Below are positions 32,272-42,828 of a stretch of DNA of 64,000 nucleotides, piece after piece; position 1 is the first letter of the stretch, and each line of letters opens with the position of its first letter. The translations under genes were made by a program, and so were the position numbers. Under the pieces are notes generated by a model. It was not told the origin of the DNA. It saw only the letters and a list, made by a program, of their open reading frames with translations, and made no database searches. Origin of the DNA: Hydrangea macrophylla (lineage: Eukaryota > Streptophyta > Magnoliopsida > Cornales > Hydrangeaceae); NCBI GenBank assembly GCA_033977485.1, contig CM066988.1:53629649-53693648 (forward strand), given 5' to 3'.

Positions 32272-33360
32272 TCAAGTGCCCTTATCCTTCAAGGCCTTGA
32301 CCTCCTCCTCCAGGGCAGCCATCCTCTCCACCAGCCCTTGGACGGTCAACTCTAGGGCGTGGACATCCACCTCCCGCATGACAAAGTTCGTCTCCAGGTG
32401 AGCGGTCTGCTTTTCCACTTCCTGTAGGCGGCCCTCCATGTTAGCAAGAGAGAGGTCCGTCCAGGTGGGCACACGGAGACCGCTCGGGGTGTCAAGCTTG
32501 CTCCTTTTCGGCGAAGGTTCAGAGACTTCACCAACAGCTTTTCCCTTCCCTTTCCCGGGCGGGGCAGGTGGCGGGCTCGCGTCCTCAGACGAAGATGAGA
32601 CTGAATCACTGCTGGAGGACAAGGTGATCGGCCCCTTGGACGGCCCGGCCATGCCAGTGGCCCGTGAACCAGAGGCCATGGACCGAGTATAGCGGCGTGA
32701 CCCCGAAGCCACAGCGGCAGAGGAGGGTCCAGCGCCCGCATCGTCTACTGGTCCCCCAGCCAGATCAGAAAACGAAAGGCCGGCCTCGATGGCTCGATCA
32801 ATCGCCTCCGTTTCATCAGCGGTGGGGGCAATGCCACGGGAGGCGGCAAACGCTCGCCTGCAGAGGTCAGGATCAAAAGTCTCGGGGGGGCAGAGACCGC
32901 CATCTTCCAGCCAGTTGCCAGCAACTATAACCCAGGGGTATTGCTGCCAGTTCTTATTTGCAAAATCCAGGCCTCGGACAAAGTCCTTTCCCTCAGTCTT
33001 GGGGCGGAAGTAAGGACCTCCGTTGTCGATCCCCATTATGTAGCACCTTGCGACGTCGGCGGACCGGAGGAACAACCTCAGTCGCTCGTTCAGTACCGAA
33101 ATCCCCCAGAGGAGGCGGGCGACATTCGGGCGGCATCTGTGGAGCGGAATGCACAGCCCCACGAGCAGGTCACAAAAGGAGACTGGAAGAGGAAAGCGCA
33201 GTCCCACAATTAGCAGCAGATAGCTGCTAATAAGGAAGAAAGGGAAGGCCACTTCCTCTCCCTCAATGTGTGGACGAACTACTACGTCGTCCGGAATTTG
33301 GCAGTCCTCTCGGAAGGCTCTGAGCCCTTCGTCAGACGACAGGTCGATGTTGGAAGCCAT
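32272..33360 (-). CDS. Antisense gene A of the Tat element, gene B paralogue, 362 aa
   Basis: A single open frame with no predicted intron. Residues about 25-165 (GLRFPLP...CRPNVARLLWG...NKNWQQYPWVIV) align with the Transposase_28-like domain of gene B: GLR(F/L)PL, PN..R.L.G and K.W....V are shared. A Ser/Ala-rich linker, a nuclear-signal-like PKRSKLD and a C-terminal coiled coil (MEGRLQEVEKQ...LEEEVKAL) follow, the same plan as gene B but shorter. A strong TATA box lies about 123 bp upstream of the ATG. Such antisense additional ORFs are known from Tat elements, but their role is not established. I infer a nuclear protein from the basic motif. Confidence 0.8.
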   Translation of the reverse strand: MASNIDLSSDEGLRAFREDCQIPDDVVVRPHIEGEEVAFPFFLISSYLLLIVGLRFPLPVSFCDLLVGLCIPLHRCRPNVARLLWGISVLNERLRLFLRSADVARCYIMGIDNGGPYFRPKTEGKDFVRGLDFANKNWQQYPWVIVAGNWLEDGGLCPPETFDPDLCRRAFAASRGIAPTADETEAIDRAIEAGLSFSDLAGGPVDDAGAGPSSAAVASGSRRYTRSMASGSRATGMAGPSKGPITLSSSSDSVSSSSEDASPPPAPPGKGKGKAVGEVSEPSPKRSKLDTPSGLRVPTWTDLSLANMEGRLQEVEKQTAHLETNFVMREVDVHALELTVQGLVERMAALEEEVKALKDKGT

Positions 33361-33482
33361 TGGGAGGAAGATTGAATTAGTATGAACAGAGGAAAAGGGG
33401 TCGGGAGTGCTTTGCTCTGAAAACCCGCTCGGTGATTATTGATCTTCAAACAGTGGTGAGTATGTAGAATGAACTGACGCTC

Positions 33483-33492
33483 CTTTTATAAA
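33483..33492 (-). promoter_or_regulatory. TATA box for antisense gene A
   Basis: Minus strand reads TTTATAAAAG, a near-ideal plant TATA box. Transcription would start near 33455, giving a leader of about 95 nt. Confidence 0.65.
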
Positions 33493-33874
33493 GACAAAGG
33501 ACGGCTCAGATTGAATCAGATCGGACGGTCAGGACGTTTTCCCGCTCTTAGCGACTGACGGCTGTCACATCGGGCATACCATACGCCGCCTCAAAAGGCG
33601 CATGCATTAAATGCACGACGTGACGGTTTGGTCCCAACGCAAACGGTTCGGTTACCTCCGCGATGGCCCCGTCGCATCCCAACCAGGCCTGCAAGCAGCT
33701 GACACGTGGCCCTGGGCAATACCGGACCCTCCAGTCTCCCGCTCGGCCCTTTCTCGGAAAAACAACCCTGGGTCAGCCTTACCTCGGGGAAGGCCTCGGC
33801 CTCTTCCCGAGCGGTTTCTCGTGAATAGCTCTGATTTCCAAACCTCATCAGATATGACATCCAATTAGCTCTGG

Positions 33875-33888
33875 AAATGGGGGGCAGC
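33875..33888 (+). other. Polypurine tract of the Tat element
   Basis: AAATGGGGGGCAGC directly precedes the 3' LTR. Confidence 0.85.
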
Positions 33889-34483
33889 TGATATGCTCAG
33901 AATTATCCAGCATGGGCCCAACGACCACGTCAGCATCAAAGACCAAGCAGAACCCTGGGGTCCACACCCAGGGCTTGCCAGCGTAACCGCTCGGGGTGCC
34001 TGCACAGCCCGGGCGTGACCTTCGGCGGCTCTCCCGGACGCACGGCTCAACTCCAGCAGTTTCCTTGTGCGGCCAGAGTCCTACTAGGAATAAAACTCGA
34101 TAGATTCCTAATCTGATAAGGATCTTCCCTTAACTTATGCACATCGAATTGTGATTGATATAGGCTTCCTAATGTATCTAAGTTTCCATGTAGAGGTGGA
34201 CTCTTGCATCTATAAAAGAGCCCACCCATACCCTTCTAAGGGGGAAACGATCTGGAGAAACCTAATAACTAGAGCATACACTGAAACGCATATACCCGAA
34301 CGGTATTACTGGTAGTGCCGCCCACCATTGTTGGCTCACCAGGCCGCCGGTGATCTGCTAGTATAACGCCTAGATGCACACGTGGACGTAGGTCACCTCA
34401 TTAACGGGGCCGAACCACTTACAACTCCTTGGTGTCTCTCTGTCTCTCTCTGAATCCTCTCTTACCAATTCTAGGCATCATCA
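33889..34483 (+). repeat. 3' LTR of the Tat element
   Basis: 595 bp, no difference from the 5' LTR seen by eye, followed by target duplication CTTGG at 34484-34488. Confidence 0.96.
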
Positions 34484-34881
34484 CTTGGTATATTTATATG
34501 TGTGTATATAAATCTTCACAAATTTTCATGGCTCCATGAATTTTAATTACAAGCTTTTGATTTTTCAAGCTTGCATGGATTGCGCAAAAAAAATCATAGA
34601 TCTGTGAATGGGGTTGCTCATAATTTTAATTTCAAGCTTTTGATTTTTTTCAATTAAAAGGCACTTTGGGAAAATTAAAGATTAATCTAGGCTTATACCA
34701 TGGTTATCCAAACATAGTATTGGACTATTTTAGTTTTATACCCAGCATAATCCGGTACTTAGCAAACACAGTATGAAAATAATACTGCATTATTTTTATC
34801 TTGTAGTTAGTTATCCTAGGATAATAAACTACAGTTAATACTATGCCCCCTTATCCTATCCGGCAAACAAACGATGCCTAC

Positions 34882-36642
34882 ATCTTTTGTTGTCACTGGA
34901 CTAAGCTTCTTCTTCTTCAGTTTTGTGTTTTAAAAACTTGGGGTAAGTTCATCATGAGCCTTTTAGTTTTGTGCTTAATTCCTGATTCAATTCTTGGGTA
35001 TTGTGGATGCACTGCGCTTGCCGAGACTCACAAGAAAAAGTTTCACAACATTGTGTTTGGAAATTTTGGTTTTTTTTTTTTTTTTTTTTTTTAAGCTGTT
35101 ATAAATCTCATTGCTAGTCAATATTAGTGTAAAATGAAATTAAGCCTCAGAGATAAGTAACTTGTTAGAAAATTTTTGGAAGAGGTTTGAGTTCGCTCTC
35201 TCTGATTTTCTTCTCCCTATATTACTTGGAAAACCCTTTTTCACTCTTCCTTTCTCTGTTTTGTCTCTGTCCTTCATCTTTCTTTCTCATTTTTTTCCCT
35301 CCATGAAGTGTTCGGAGGAATTGTTGTCTAAGTCGGGGTACATCGGTTGTCCAATACTTCTACTTACAATTTATGAGAGGAAACAAGTCTCAATCCACTG
35401 AATCCAATGAAATTTGTTTGTAAAATTAGTGACCTAAACAACTTGGGAGTCATAAAATCATTAGAGAAAAAGTTGAACCCAAAATTCTAGAATCCACTAC
35501 ACCCATACTGTAAATCCTCCGATAAGAACATGCCTAAGACGGAAATTTCCATAGGACCTCTCACTTATTTTGTGAGCTCTTGTCCTTTAGTTAAATATTT
35601 CATGTTTTCAAAGGGGGGCTGTTTAGTGATCTACCCTTAATTAGTGATCTACCCTTAATCAGTGCATTACTGTGTATAGAGGACACAATTTAAGTGACCC
35701 ATAATTTTTTTATTCTTTGTACCAATTCCATACACACATGCACGCACGCACACTTCGACCAAATCGGGGCCTTGAAACTTTGGAACAAAACCGAGATTGA
35801 GGCATTGCATTACTGTGTATAGAGGACACAATTTAAGTGACCCATAATTTTTTTATTCTTCGTACCAATTCCATACACATGCACGCACGCACACTTATTC
35901 ACTCAGGCACACAAACACAGTAGTACTGTTACGTGTGTGATGAGTTTTTGTAGGAGTTCCTTATTTACTAGGAGTAGTGACTACTATTTTTTAGGAAGTT
36001 GTGGTTAAGTGGTTGCTCGAGTCTTGCTTTGGTTTAGGAGTTTGAGACTGTATATTTATTTAAAAGTAATATGAATATGAAGAAGAGAGAAGTTTGATCA
36101 CATTTTTTGTTAGTTTATCTAATCTTGGAGGTTGATTACCCTCGAAGTATTCGTTTGGAGGTTTGGCTGCCTCGACTGAACCATTCTCTTATCTTTTCTC
36201 TTTTTAATTTTAATTTTAATTTTTCAAATTACGACCTTTTAGGTTTGTATTCGCAGCAAGTGCCGTGTTTTGTCAATATATGTGTATATGTAATTTTTTC
36301 ATGTTGAGATTCTATTGTATCTTTTAATTTCTTTGTATACTTTCACTGTACTCAGGCGCACCCCATCTTGGTGCTTTTGAATGCAGTTAATCCATATTAC
36401 CTATCAATAAAAAAAACAAATGAATGTAAGATAGTCGATTCTCTCTTTTTTTTTTTGCTGTTAAGTTGATTCAGATTTGTAGAACGTACATGCAATGTTA
36501 GTAATCTCAATTCTTATCATTTTCATATTTTTTACTCTCAGTTAAAGGGGTTTGAAGGTGATGTTTATATGATTTTTTAAAATTTTTTTTAATCAAGGGT
36601 TTATATCATTTTTTAAAGTTTTTTTATTTTATTTTATTGCAG
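34882..36642. other. Intron sequence, 3' part, with a local duplication
   Basis: AT-rich with a poly-T run near 35070. About 85 bp at 35663-35750 recur at 35806-35888 (core GTATAGAGGACACAATTTAA), including an (ACGC)n-like tail. No other element or gene recognised. Confidence 0.5.
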
Positions 36643-36790
36643 TAAGTCGGAATATGTTATATACAAGCTCAAGGAGCTAGGAAAGGTGTCAGAGAAAGAC
36701 ATATTGCAGATCTGCAGAAAGTTTGATCAACTAGACACCGGCAACTGTGGAAAAATAACTCTTGCTGATCTAATGGAAAGTAATCACTGA
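36643..36790 (+). CDS. TPK: Two-pore potassium channel (TPK3/TPK5-like), exon 2
   Basis: The first base completes Ser 381. The remaining 48 codons read KSEYVIYKLKELGKVSEKD... to ...KITLADLMESNH and a TGA at 36788-36790. The exon supplies the last residues of the first EF-hand loop, including the position-12 Glu (384), then the exiting helix and a second, degenerate EF hand (loop DTGNCGKITLAD, lacking acidic residues at positions 3 and 5). KSEY.I.KLKE.GK..EKDI is the family's C-terminal signature. The frame agrees exactly with exon 1 across 20.7 kb, and the total protein is 429 aa. A short 3' UTR probably follows to about 37.0 kb. Confidence 0.94.
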
Positions 36791-38435
36791 TATATCAAGA
36801 TTATAGAGTGGTGGCGCCACAGTTACCCTCCGATTGTTAAGATTCAGCACAGAGGTTAGTGAACATAATTTTGTTACTAAGAGCCCTGGCATGTTTGGGA
36901 ATGCTTGGAGCAGGGTCAAGTTCAGTCGTACACTTATGCTCTCCCTGGTTTTTATGAAGACCAGCATGATTTTGGTTTGACAAAGAACGCATTTTAAGTT
37001 TAATTTTAGGTTAGGCACGGACTCGTATGCAACATATAAGAGTATCTAACAAATATTTGAAAATATTACTGAACGGGTTCTGAACCTTCCCAAACAGCCT
37101 CTAAGAAATGGAAGAAAGGTTTAGTTTCGAATTTACTTGTATAGAAACAGAGTAATGGAAGGAAGGGTACGTTTTGTATTTTAATTGTATATAAACGGAG
37201 TAATGGAAGAAAAGGCAAGTTTTGTATTTTTAATTTTATAGAAACCGCTTGTTTAGGACTCATCTATTTCGTTGGCTGATTCTCATATATAAGAGTATCT
37301 AATATGATGTCGCAAAATGGGCTAATAGTATCTAACAATCCATCTCGCTAATATAATAATGGGCTAATAGTGTATGGTAGTATGATCAGATGCTATTGGT
37401 GAGGCATTATGTGGATTGAGGGTATGTTTTGTCAGTACTAGAAACATTTTGTTACACATGAATGTGTCTTGAATTTTTCACTTGCCAATAGATGAAGGAG
37501 GTTCAAATGAGCTCTCCTTTACGCTAGGAAGCTCCGCGACTTCAAATGAAGTGCTGTATTTGTGTCCTGACACACCTCCGACACATGAAAACGTTTTTTT
37601 ATTTGTTAATTTATTTTTGAAATTGAACACGTCATCACGCACCGACACTTCATTGACCCGGCTCCGACACTTTCCCAACACGGCAAATTTTTTTTTCTTT
37701 TCGAAGAGAAATCTTGAATTTTGGGGCACAAGTCTTAACATGTAAAATAAGGTTGCAGAAGAGGGGTCCGTTTCGTTTAGTTGAGATATTTTATGATAAA
37801 TAAAAGGACTACTAGAAAGTTGAAGGATTAAAGTAAAAGAAGGAAATGAAATTGGTCTGCCAAGAACAGTGGCGCGTTGGTTGCTATGCAAGCTTATAGA
37901 GTTGAGAGACGGAGAGAGAAGCGAAAGAGATCACCTGCGAGGCTACGACGCAACGACGAAGAAGGTATTATTGTTTGAAGATAACTTATTTAATATCTCA
38001 GTCTTAGTTATTTTAAGTATATTGTTATTATGCTACATGTTAAATGCAACTATATGTATATAGTTTCTTGTCACTGTTGTATCGTGTCGTGTTTTTGAAG
38101 TATTTGTTGGAACGCTACTTCGTGTCTGTATCGCTATATCTGTATCGGTGCTTCTTAGCCTTAATATAAGTGGATCGCATATTTATTTATTTTTTCTTTT
38201 TCTTTTATTTTTTTTGGGTTGGGGTTGTACTAATGAATTTCTGTCTCTCTTTTGGAATGTCTTCTCCCGTCGTATTCCTCTGTTGCACCTCCTGTTTTGA
38301 CTTGTATTTTAGAGACTTGCATCTATTGGAAACCTATGGAGTGTTTGGCTAAGTTTTGTAGTAGCAAATAATGTCACTAAGTGCGTTCGGCTCATTAATT
38401 GGTACTGAGCAGGCTCTTAACTTTGACTCCTTAGA
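36791..38435. other. TPK 3' flank and intergenic DNA
   Basis: No firm gene. Units of about 60 bp with AGTAATGGAAG and GTTTTGTATTTT recur two to three times at 37080-37250. A possible short first exon (37888-37967, start MQAYRVERRREKRKRSP, followed by GGTATT) has the look of a host exon, but I cannot connect it to anything downstream. Confidence 0.35.
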
Positions 38436-38680
38436 CCACGAGGCCTAACTTAATTGGTATGACATCTCTCTCCAGCGGAGAGATTGAAGGTTCGAATACC
38501 CTTAGGAAAATTTCTTTTGTATCAACCCCCACCCCCGCGTTCGTTAGTCGGAATGAGTGATCTTTGTTGGGCTTTATTGTGGGCCATTGTGGGGCTTTGT
38601 GGTGGGGTTGGGGTGGGATTTTTGTGTGTGTGTGTGTGTCTTGCCATAATCAAGGTAAGTATAAAAAATAAAAAAAACTA
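38436..38680 (+). mobile_element. tRNA-derived SINE, copy 2
   Basis: A box-A-like TTAATTGGTATGACA and box-B-like GGTTCGAATACC are followed by TTTATTGTGGGCCATTG, a GGGGTTGGGGTGGG stretch, (TG)n and an A-rich tail. ACTCCTTAGA (38426) and ACTCCTAAGA (38681) flank it. It shares the 3' body with the SINE at 13988. Confidence 0.7.
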
Positions 38681-38699
38681 ACTCCTAAGATTTTCTTGG

Positions 38700-39214
38700 A
38701 AAATGTAACCATTTGATAGTCTGTTTGGGTTAGCTGAAATATTACCAACACTTAAAATTTCAGCACTTAATATTTGAGCTAACCCAAGCGAGCTCAAAGT
38801 GATTGTTTTTTAAGTGCTGAAATATTGAATAATTATTTTTTAAGTGATGAAATATTAAGTTGTTTGCTGTTTGGGTAGGCTGAAATTGGGTAGGCTGAAA
38901 TAATTAATGATTGTTCTAAACTAGAGTGTTTGACAAATAAGCTGAAAAAAGTGATTGTTTGTATAAAATGATCAAAAATGATATGTAAATATTTTTGACT
39001 TTTGGGCATGGAGAGCATTCTGTCTTTTAACAAATTAAAAGTGAAATAAGTGATTGAAAAATAATTTACTTTTTCATCTGATTTTAGTTGATTTGTTCAA
39101 GTGCTGAATGACTTCTATTTTACATAACATTCACTTTTTTTTTCTTCTCGAAGTCTAGCAATGTCATATATATGTATATATGTATATATGTATATATATA
39201 TATTTTGTTGATAA
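38700..39214. other. Intergenic DNA with diverged inverted and direct repeats
   Basis: GGTTAGCTGAAATATT (near 38729) and an inverted AATATTTGAGCTAACCC (near 38770) form a short foldback. GTTTGGGTAGGCTGAAAT-type direct repeats follow. No gene seen; it may be the remnant of a small TIR element. Confidence 0.4.
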
Positions 39215-39610
39215 AAATCAAATTCATTCAACGAAAGGAAACAATTGTCTTTCTCAAAAACAAATGGAGTAGATTATCAACCACAATAGTACCTTCAAAA
39301 GAACAACTAAGGCTCAATGAGCCACTTTGTGAGCAACAGAAGTAGCATCCCTAGGAATATAAGAAACATGCCAAAAAGAAAAAGAGCTAGCCAAAATAGG
39401 TTGCGCTTCAAAAAGACCCATTCTGGAGAAGAATCCCAATGGATAAGAGGATCACAGACCAAGAAAGAATGTTGATGACAGTTGGCATAACCCAATGTTT
39501 TAGCTAAGGATATTGAAAGAGCAGCAACCTTGGATTCCGCAATCGGTGGATCTGTCTGATTGAACTTCCAAACATGAGCATAAAGGACCTCTGCTAGATC
39601 ATTAGGAAAA

Positions 39611-39810
39611 GAGAAATGCTAGATGTACAAAAAAAATATACAACTAAATGCACAATCTGTTTAAAATTGTTGGACTTCGTGCTGAAAAAGCTATACACCT
39701 TTTTTTTTTTTGGTCTTTTTGTGCATATAGATTTTTTAGCACAAAGTCTAATAATTTTAAGCAGGTTGTGTATATGGTTGTGCATTTTTTTTGTGCATCT
39801 AGCATTTCTG
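39611..39810. mobile_element. Mutator-type MITE inside the LINE RNase H region
   Basis: A 200-bp element with inverted ends AGAAATGCTAGATG, more pairing inward (GCACAAAAAAA, AGCACAAAGTC), and a perfect 9-bp target duplication TTAGGAAAA (39602-39610, 39811-39819). Confidence 0.85.
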
Positions 39811-40012
39811 TTAGGAAAAACTGTGGCAAGAAACGATGATTGATTGGCAATGGCTGCATCAAAGTTGATTTTTACCCAGCTCGGAGGAGTCGGGAGGAGG
39901 AGGAGCAGGGGACCAAACAGCGCACCATCAATTAATTTCGGAGGGTAAAGGCTACTCTGGGCTCTCCAATGCTCCAAATTTTGAATAGTGAAGTTCCTGG
40001 CTGCAATCCATG

Positions 40013-40295
40013 TAGGCTTAGTTTGGCCCCCATTTTGGTGCTTTTTTTAAAAACACAATTTCATGTTAATTAATTTGGTAACTAGCATATGAACTTTGCA
40101 AAAATTGAACTTAGGGCTTTTTGGAGGGAACTTTTAAAAGCTCTAGAATGGAGCGTTTAAAAGCTTAAGGTTACTTTTTAGTTTCATGATGTCTTTTTGA
40201 AGAGTAGTGTCATTTGTATAAAATTATCAAATAACTTAGTAATAAATTTTATAAGCTCCTTTTAAAAAGCCACGTGGGGGCCAAACTAAGCCTTA
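40013..40295. mobile_element. Small TIR element inside the LINE fragment
   Basis: The left end TAGGCTTAGTTTGGCCCCC and inverted right end TAAGGCTTAGTTTGGCCCCC pair over about 19 bp, with no coding sequence. LINE-like reading continues on both sides. I could not define a target duplication. Confidence 0.65.
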
Positions 40296-41060
40296 GAAAT
40301 CCAATCCACCCCCCCCCCCCCCGGGCGAAAAAAGTTGAAATATCAAATAAGTCAAGGTGATTCCTTCCATAAGATCCTGAACAAGGAGGCATTCAAGGAA
40401 TAAATGTTCCAAGGATCCACAGGCCATTTGCAAAGCTCATAAACAACATTATCCACAGGAAAACGGGAAGCCAAGAAAACGGGAAGCCAAGATAAGTTTG
40501 GTTGGGAGTGCACCTGAAATCATTTTTCAAAGGAAAAATTTATGGGTTCATGCAAGTGGATTTTCTACAACAATTTCCAGCAAAAAGTAGAATGACCAAT
40601 AAACCTGTTTCTCAGATCCGTAAGATAGGGCGACTTAACAGAGAACACACCTTTTTCCTCCAGAACCCAAATGAGCTTGTCATGGTCTCTACTTGTAGTG
40701 TCCTTGATACACTTGGGCTTGAAATTTGGGAGTGAGGGAGCCACGGATCGGTGCAGAGATTGATACTATTACCCTTACCTACTAGGAAGCATGCTTCTTT
40801 GGGAAGAATATCATAAGCATTAAGAATACCTTTCTAGAGTAAGGAAGATCCCGATGGGCTTAAAGGCCAAGGAGAAGGGAGATTGGACTCTTTAAGGTAC
40901 TTGTGATTGATAATCTTGATCCATGGTTTCCAGCATCAGAAATGGTTTGCCATCCAAGTGTTGCGAGAAGAGCCCGATTATAATCCTTCAAACGTCGAAA
41001 ACCTAACCCGCCAAAACATTTAGGTTTGCAAACAAAGTCCTAAGCTTTCAAGTATAACCC

Positions 41061-42828
<1,768 letters not shown>

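Larger units (their letters stand above)
21708..34483 (+). mobile_element. Complete, young Ty3/gypsy Tat-lineage retrotransposon
   Basis: A 12,776-bp element with 595-bp LTRs (21708-22302, 33889-34483) that appear identical by eye, and perfect CTTGG target duplications (21703-21707, 34484-34488). In order: tRNA-Asp-type primer site, one intact gag-pol frame with a second archaeal-type RNase H domain (diagnostic of the Tat clade), about 1 kb of tandem repeats, two antisense genes and a polypurine tract. It lacks a chromodomain. Identical LTRs and an open gag-pol indicate very recent insertion, and the element may be autonomous. GC content is much higher than the flanks. Confidence 0.96.
19759..34878. 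mobile_element. Non-autonomous TIR element split by the Tat retrotransposon
   Basis: The left end GGCCTCGTTTGTTTGCTGGA matches the inverse of the right end (GGCATCGTTTGTTTGCCGGA) at 18 of 20 bases. TAC flanks both sides (19756-19758, 34879-34881), a 3-bp duplication of the size used by PIF/Harbinger elements, though not the usual TWA. Without the retrotransposon and its 5-bp duplication the element is about 2.34 kb, with no transposase frame. The interior has (GA)n at about 20102-20181, CTT/GAA-rich stretches (20880-21180) and (CT)n near 21198. I infer the class from end size only. Confidence 0.55.
15986..36642 (+). other. 20.7-kb intron of the TPK gene
   Basis: The donor GTGCGT at 15986 and the acceptor TTTTATTGCAG ending at 36642 join with phase 2 (AG|T, Ser) and restore an uninterrupted frame. 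The family normally has a short intron here. Its size comes mainly from the Tat retrotransposon (12,776 bp), a 595-bp solo LTR, a MITE with a TRIM inside it and an older TIR element. Without the solo LTR, the Tat element and their target duplications the intron would be about 7.3 kb. Confidence 0.9.
39215..41060 (-). pseudogene. LINE (L1-type) fragment, 3' part of ORF2
   Basis: Minus-strand frames from about 41060 read KCFGGLGFRRLKDYNRALLA, the segment C-terminal to plant LINE reverse transcriptase. Next comes a zf-RVT-like stretch (MISGALPTKLILASRFPVDNVVYELC) and then an RNase H-like domain (WVKINFDAAIANQSSF at about 39880, AESKVAALSISLAKTLG at about 39500). Many stops break the frame, and the reverse transcriptase core and endonuclease are absent. 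Two small TIR elements lie inside. Such fragments are 5'-truncated copies without function. Confidence 0.75.

Noticed and set aside
37888..37967. Possible first exon of a host gene (MQAYRVERRREKRKRSP)
   Set aside because: It has a start, basic composition and a GT at its end, but no downstream exon or homology I can name. It is mentioned in the intergenic entry only.
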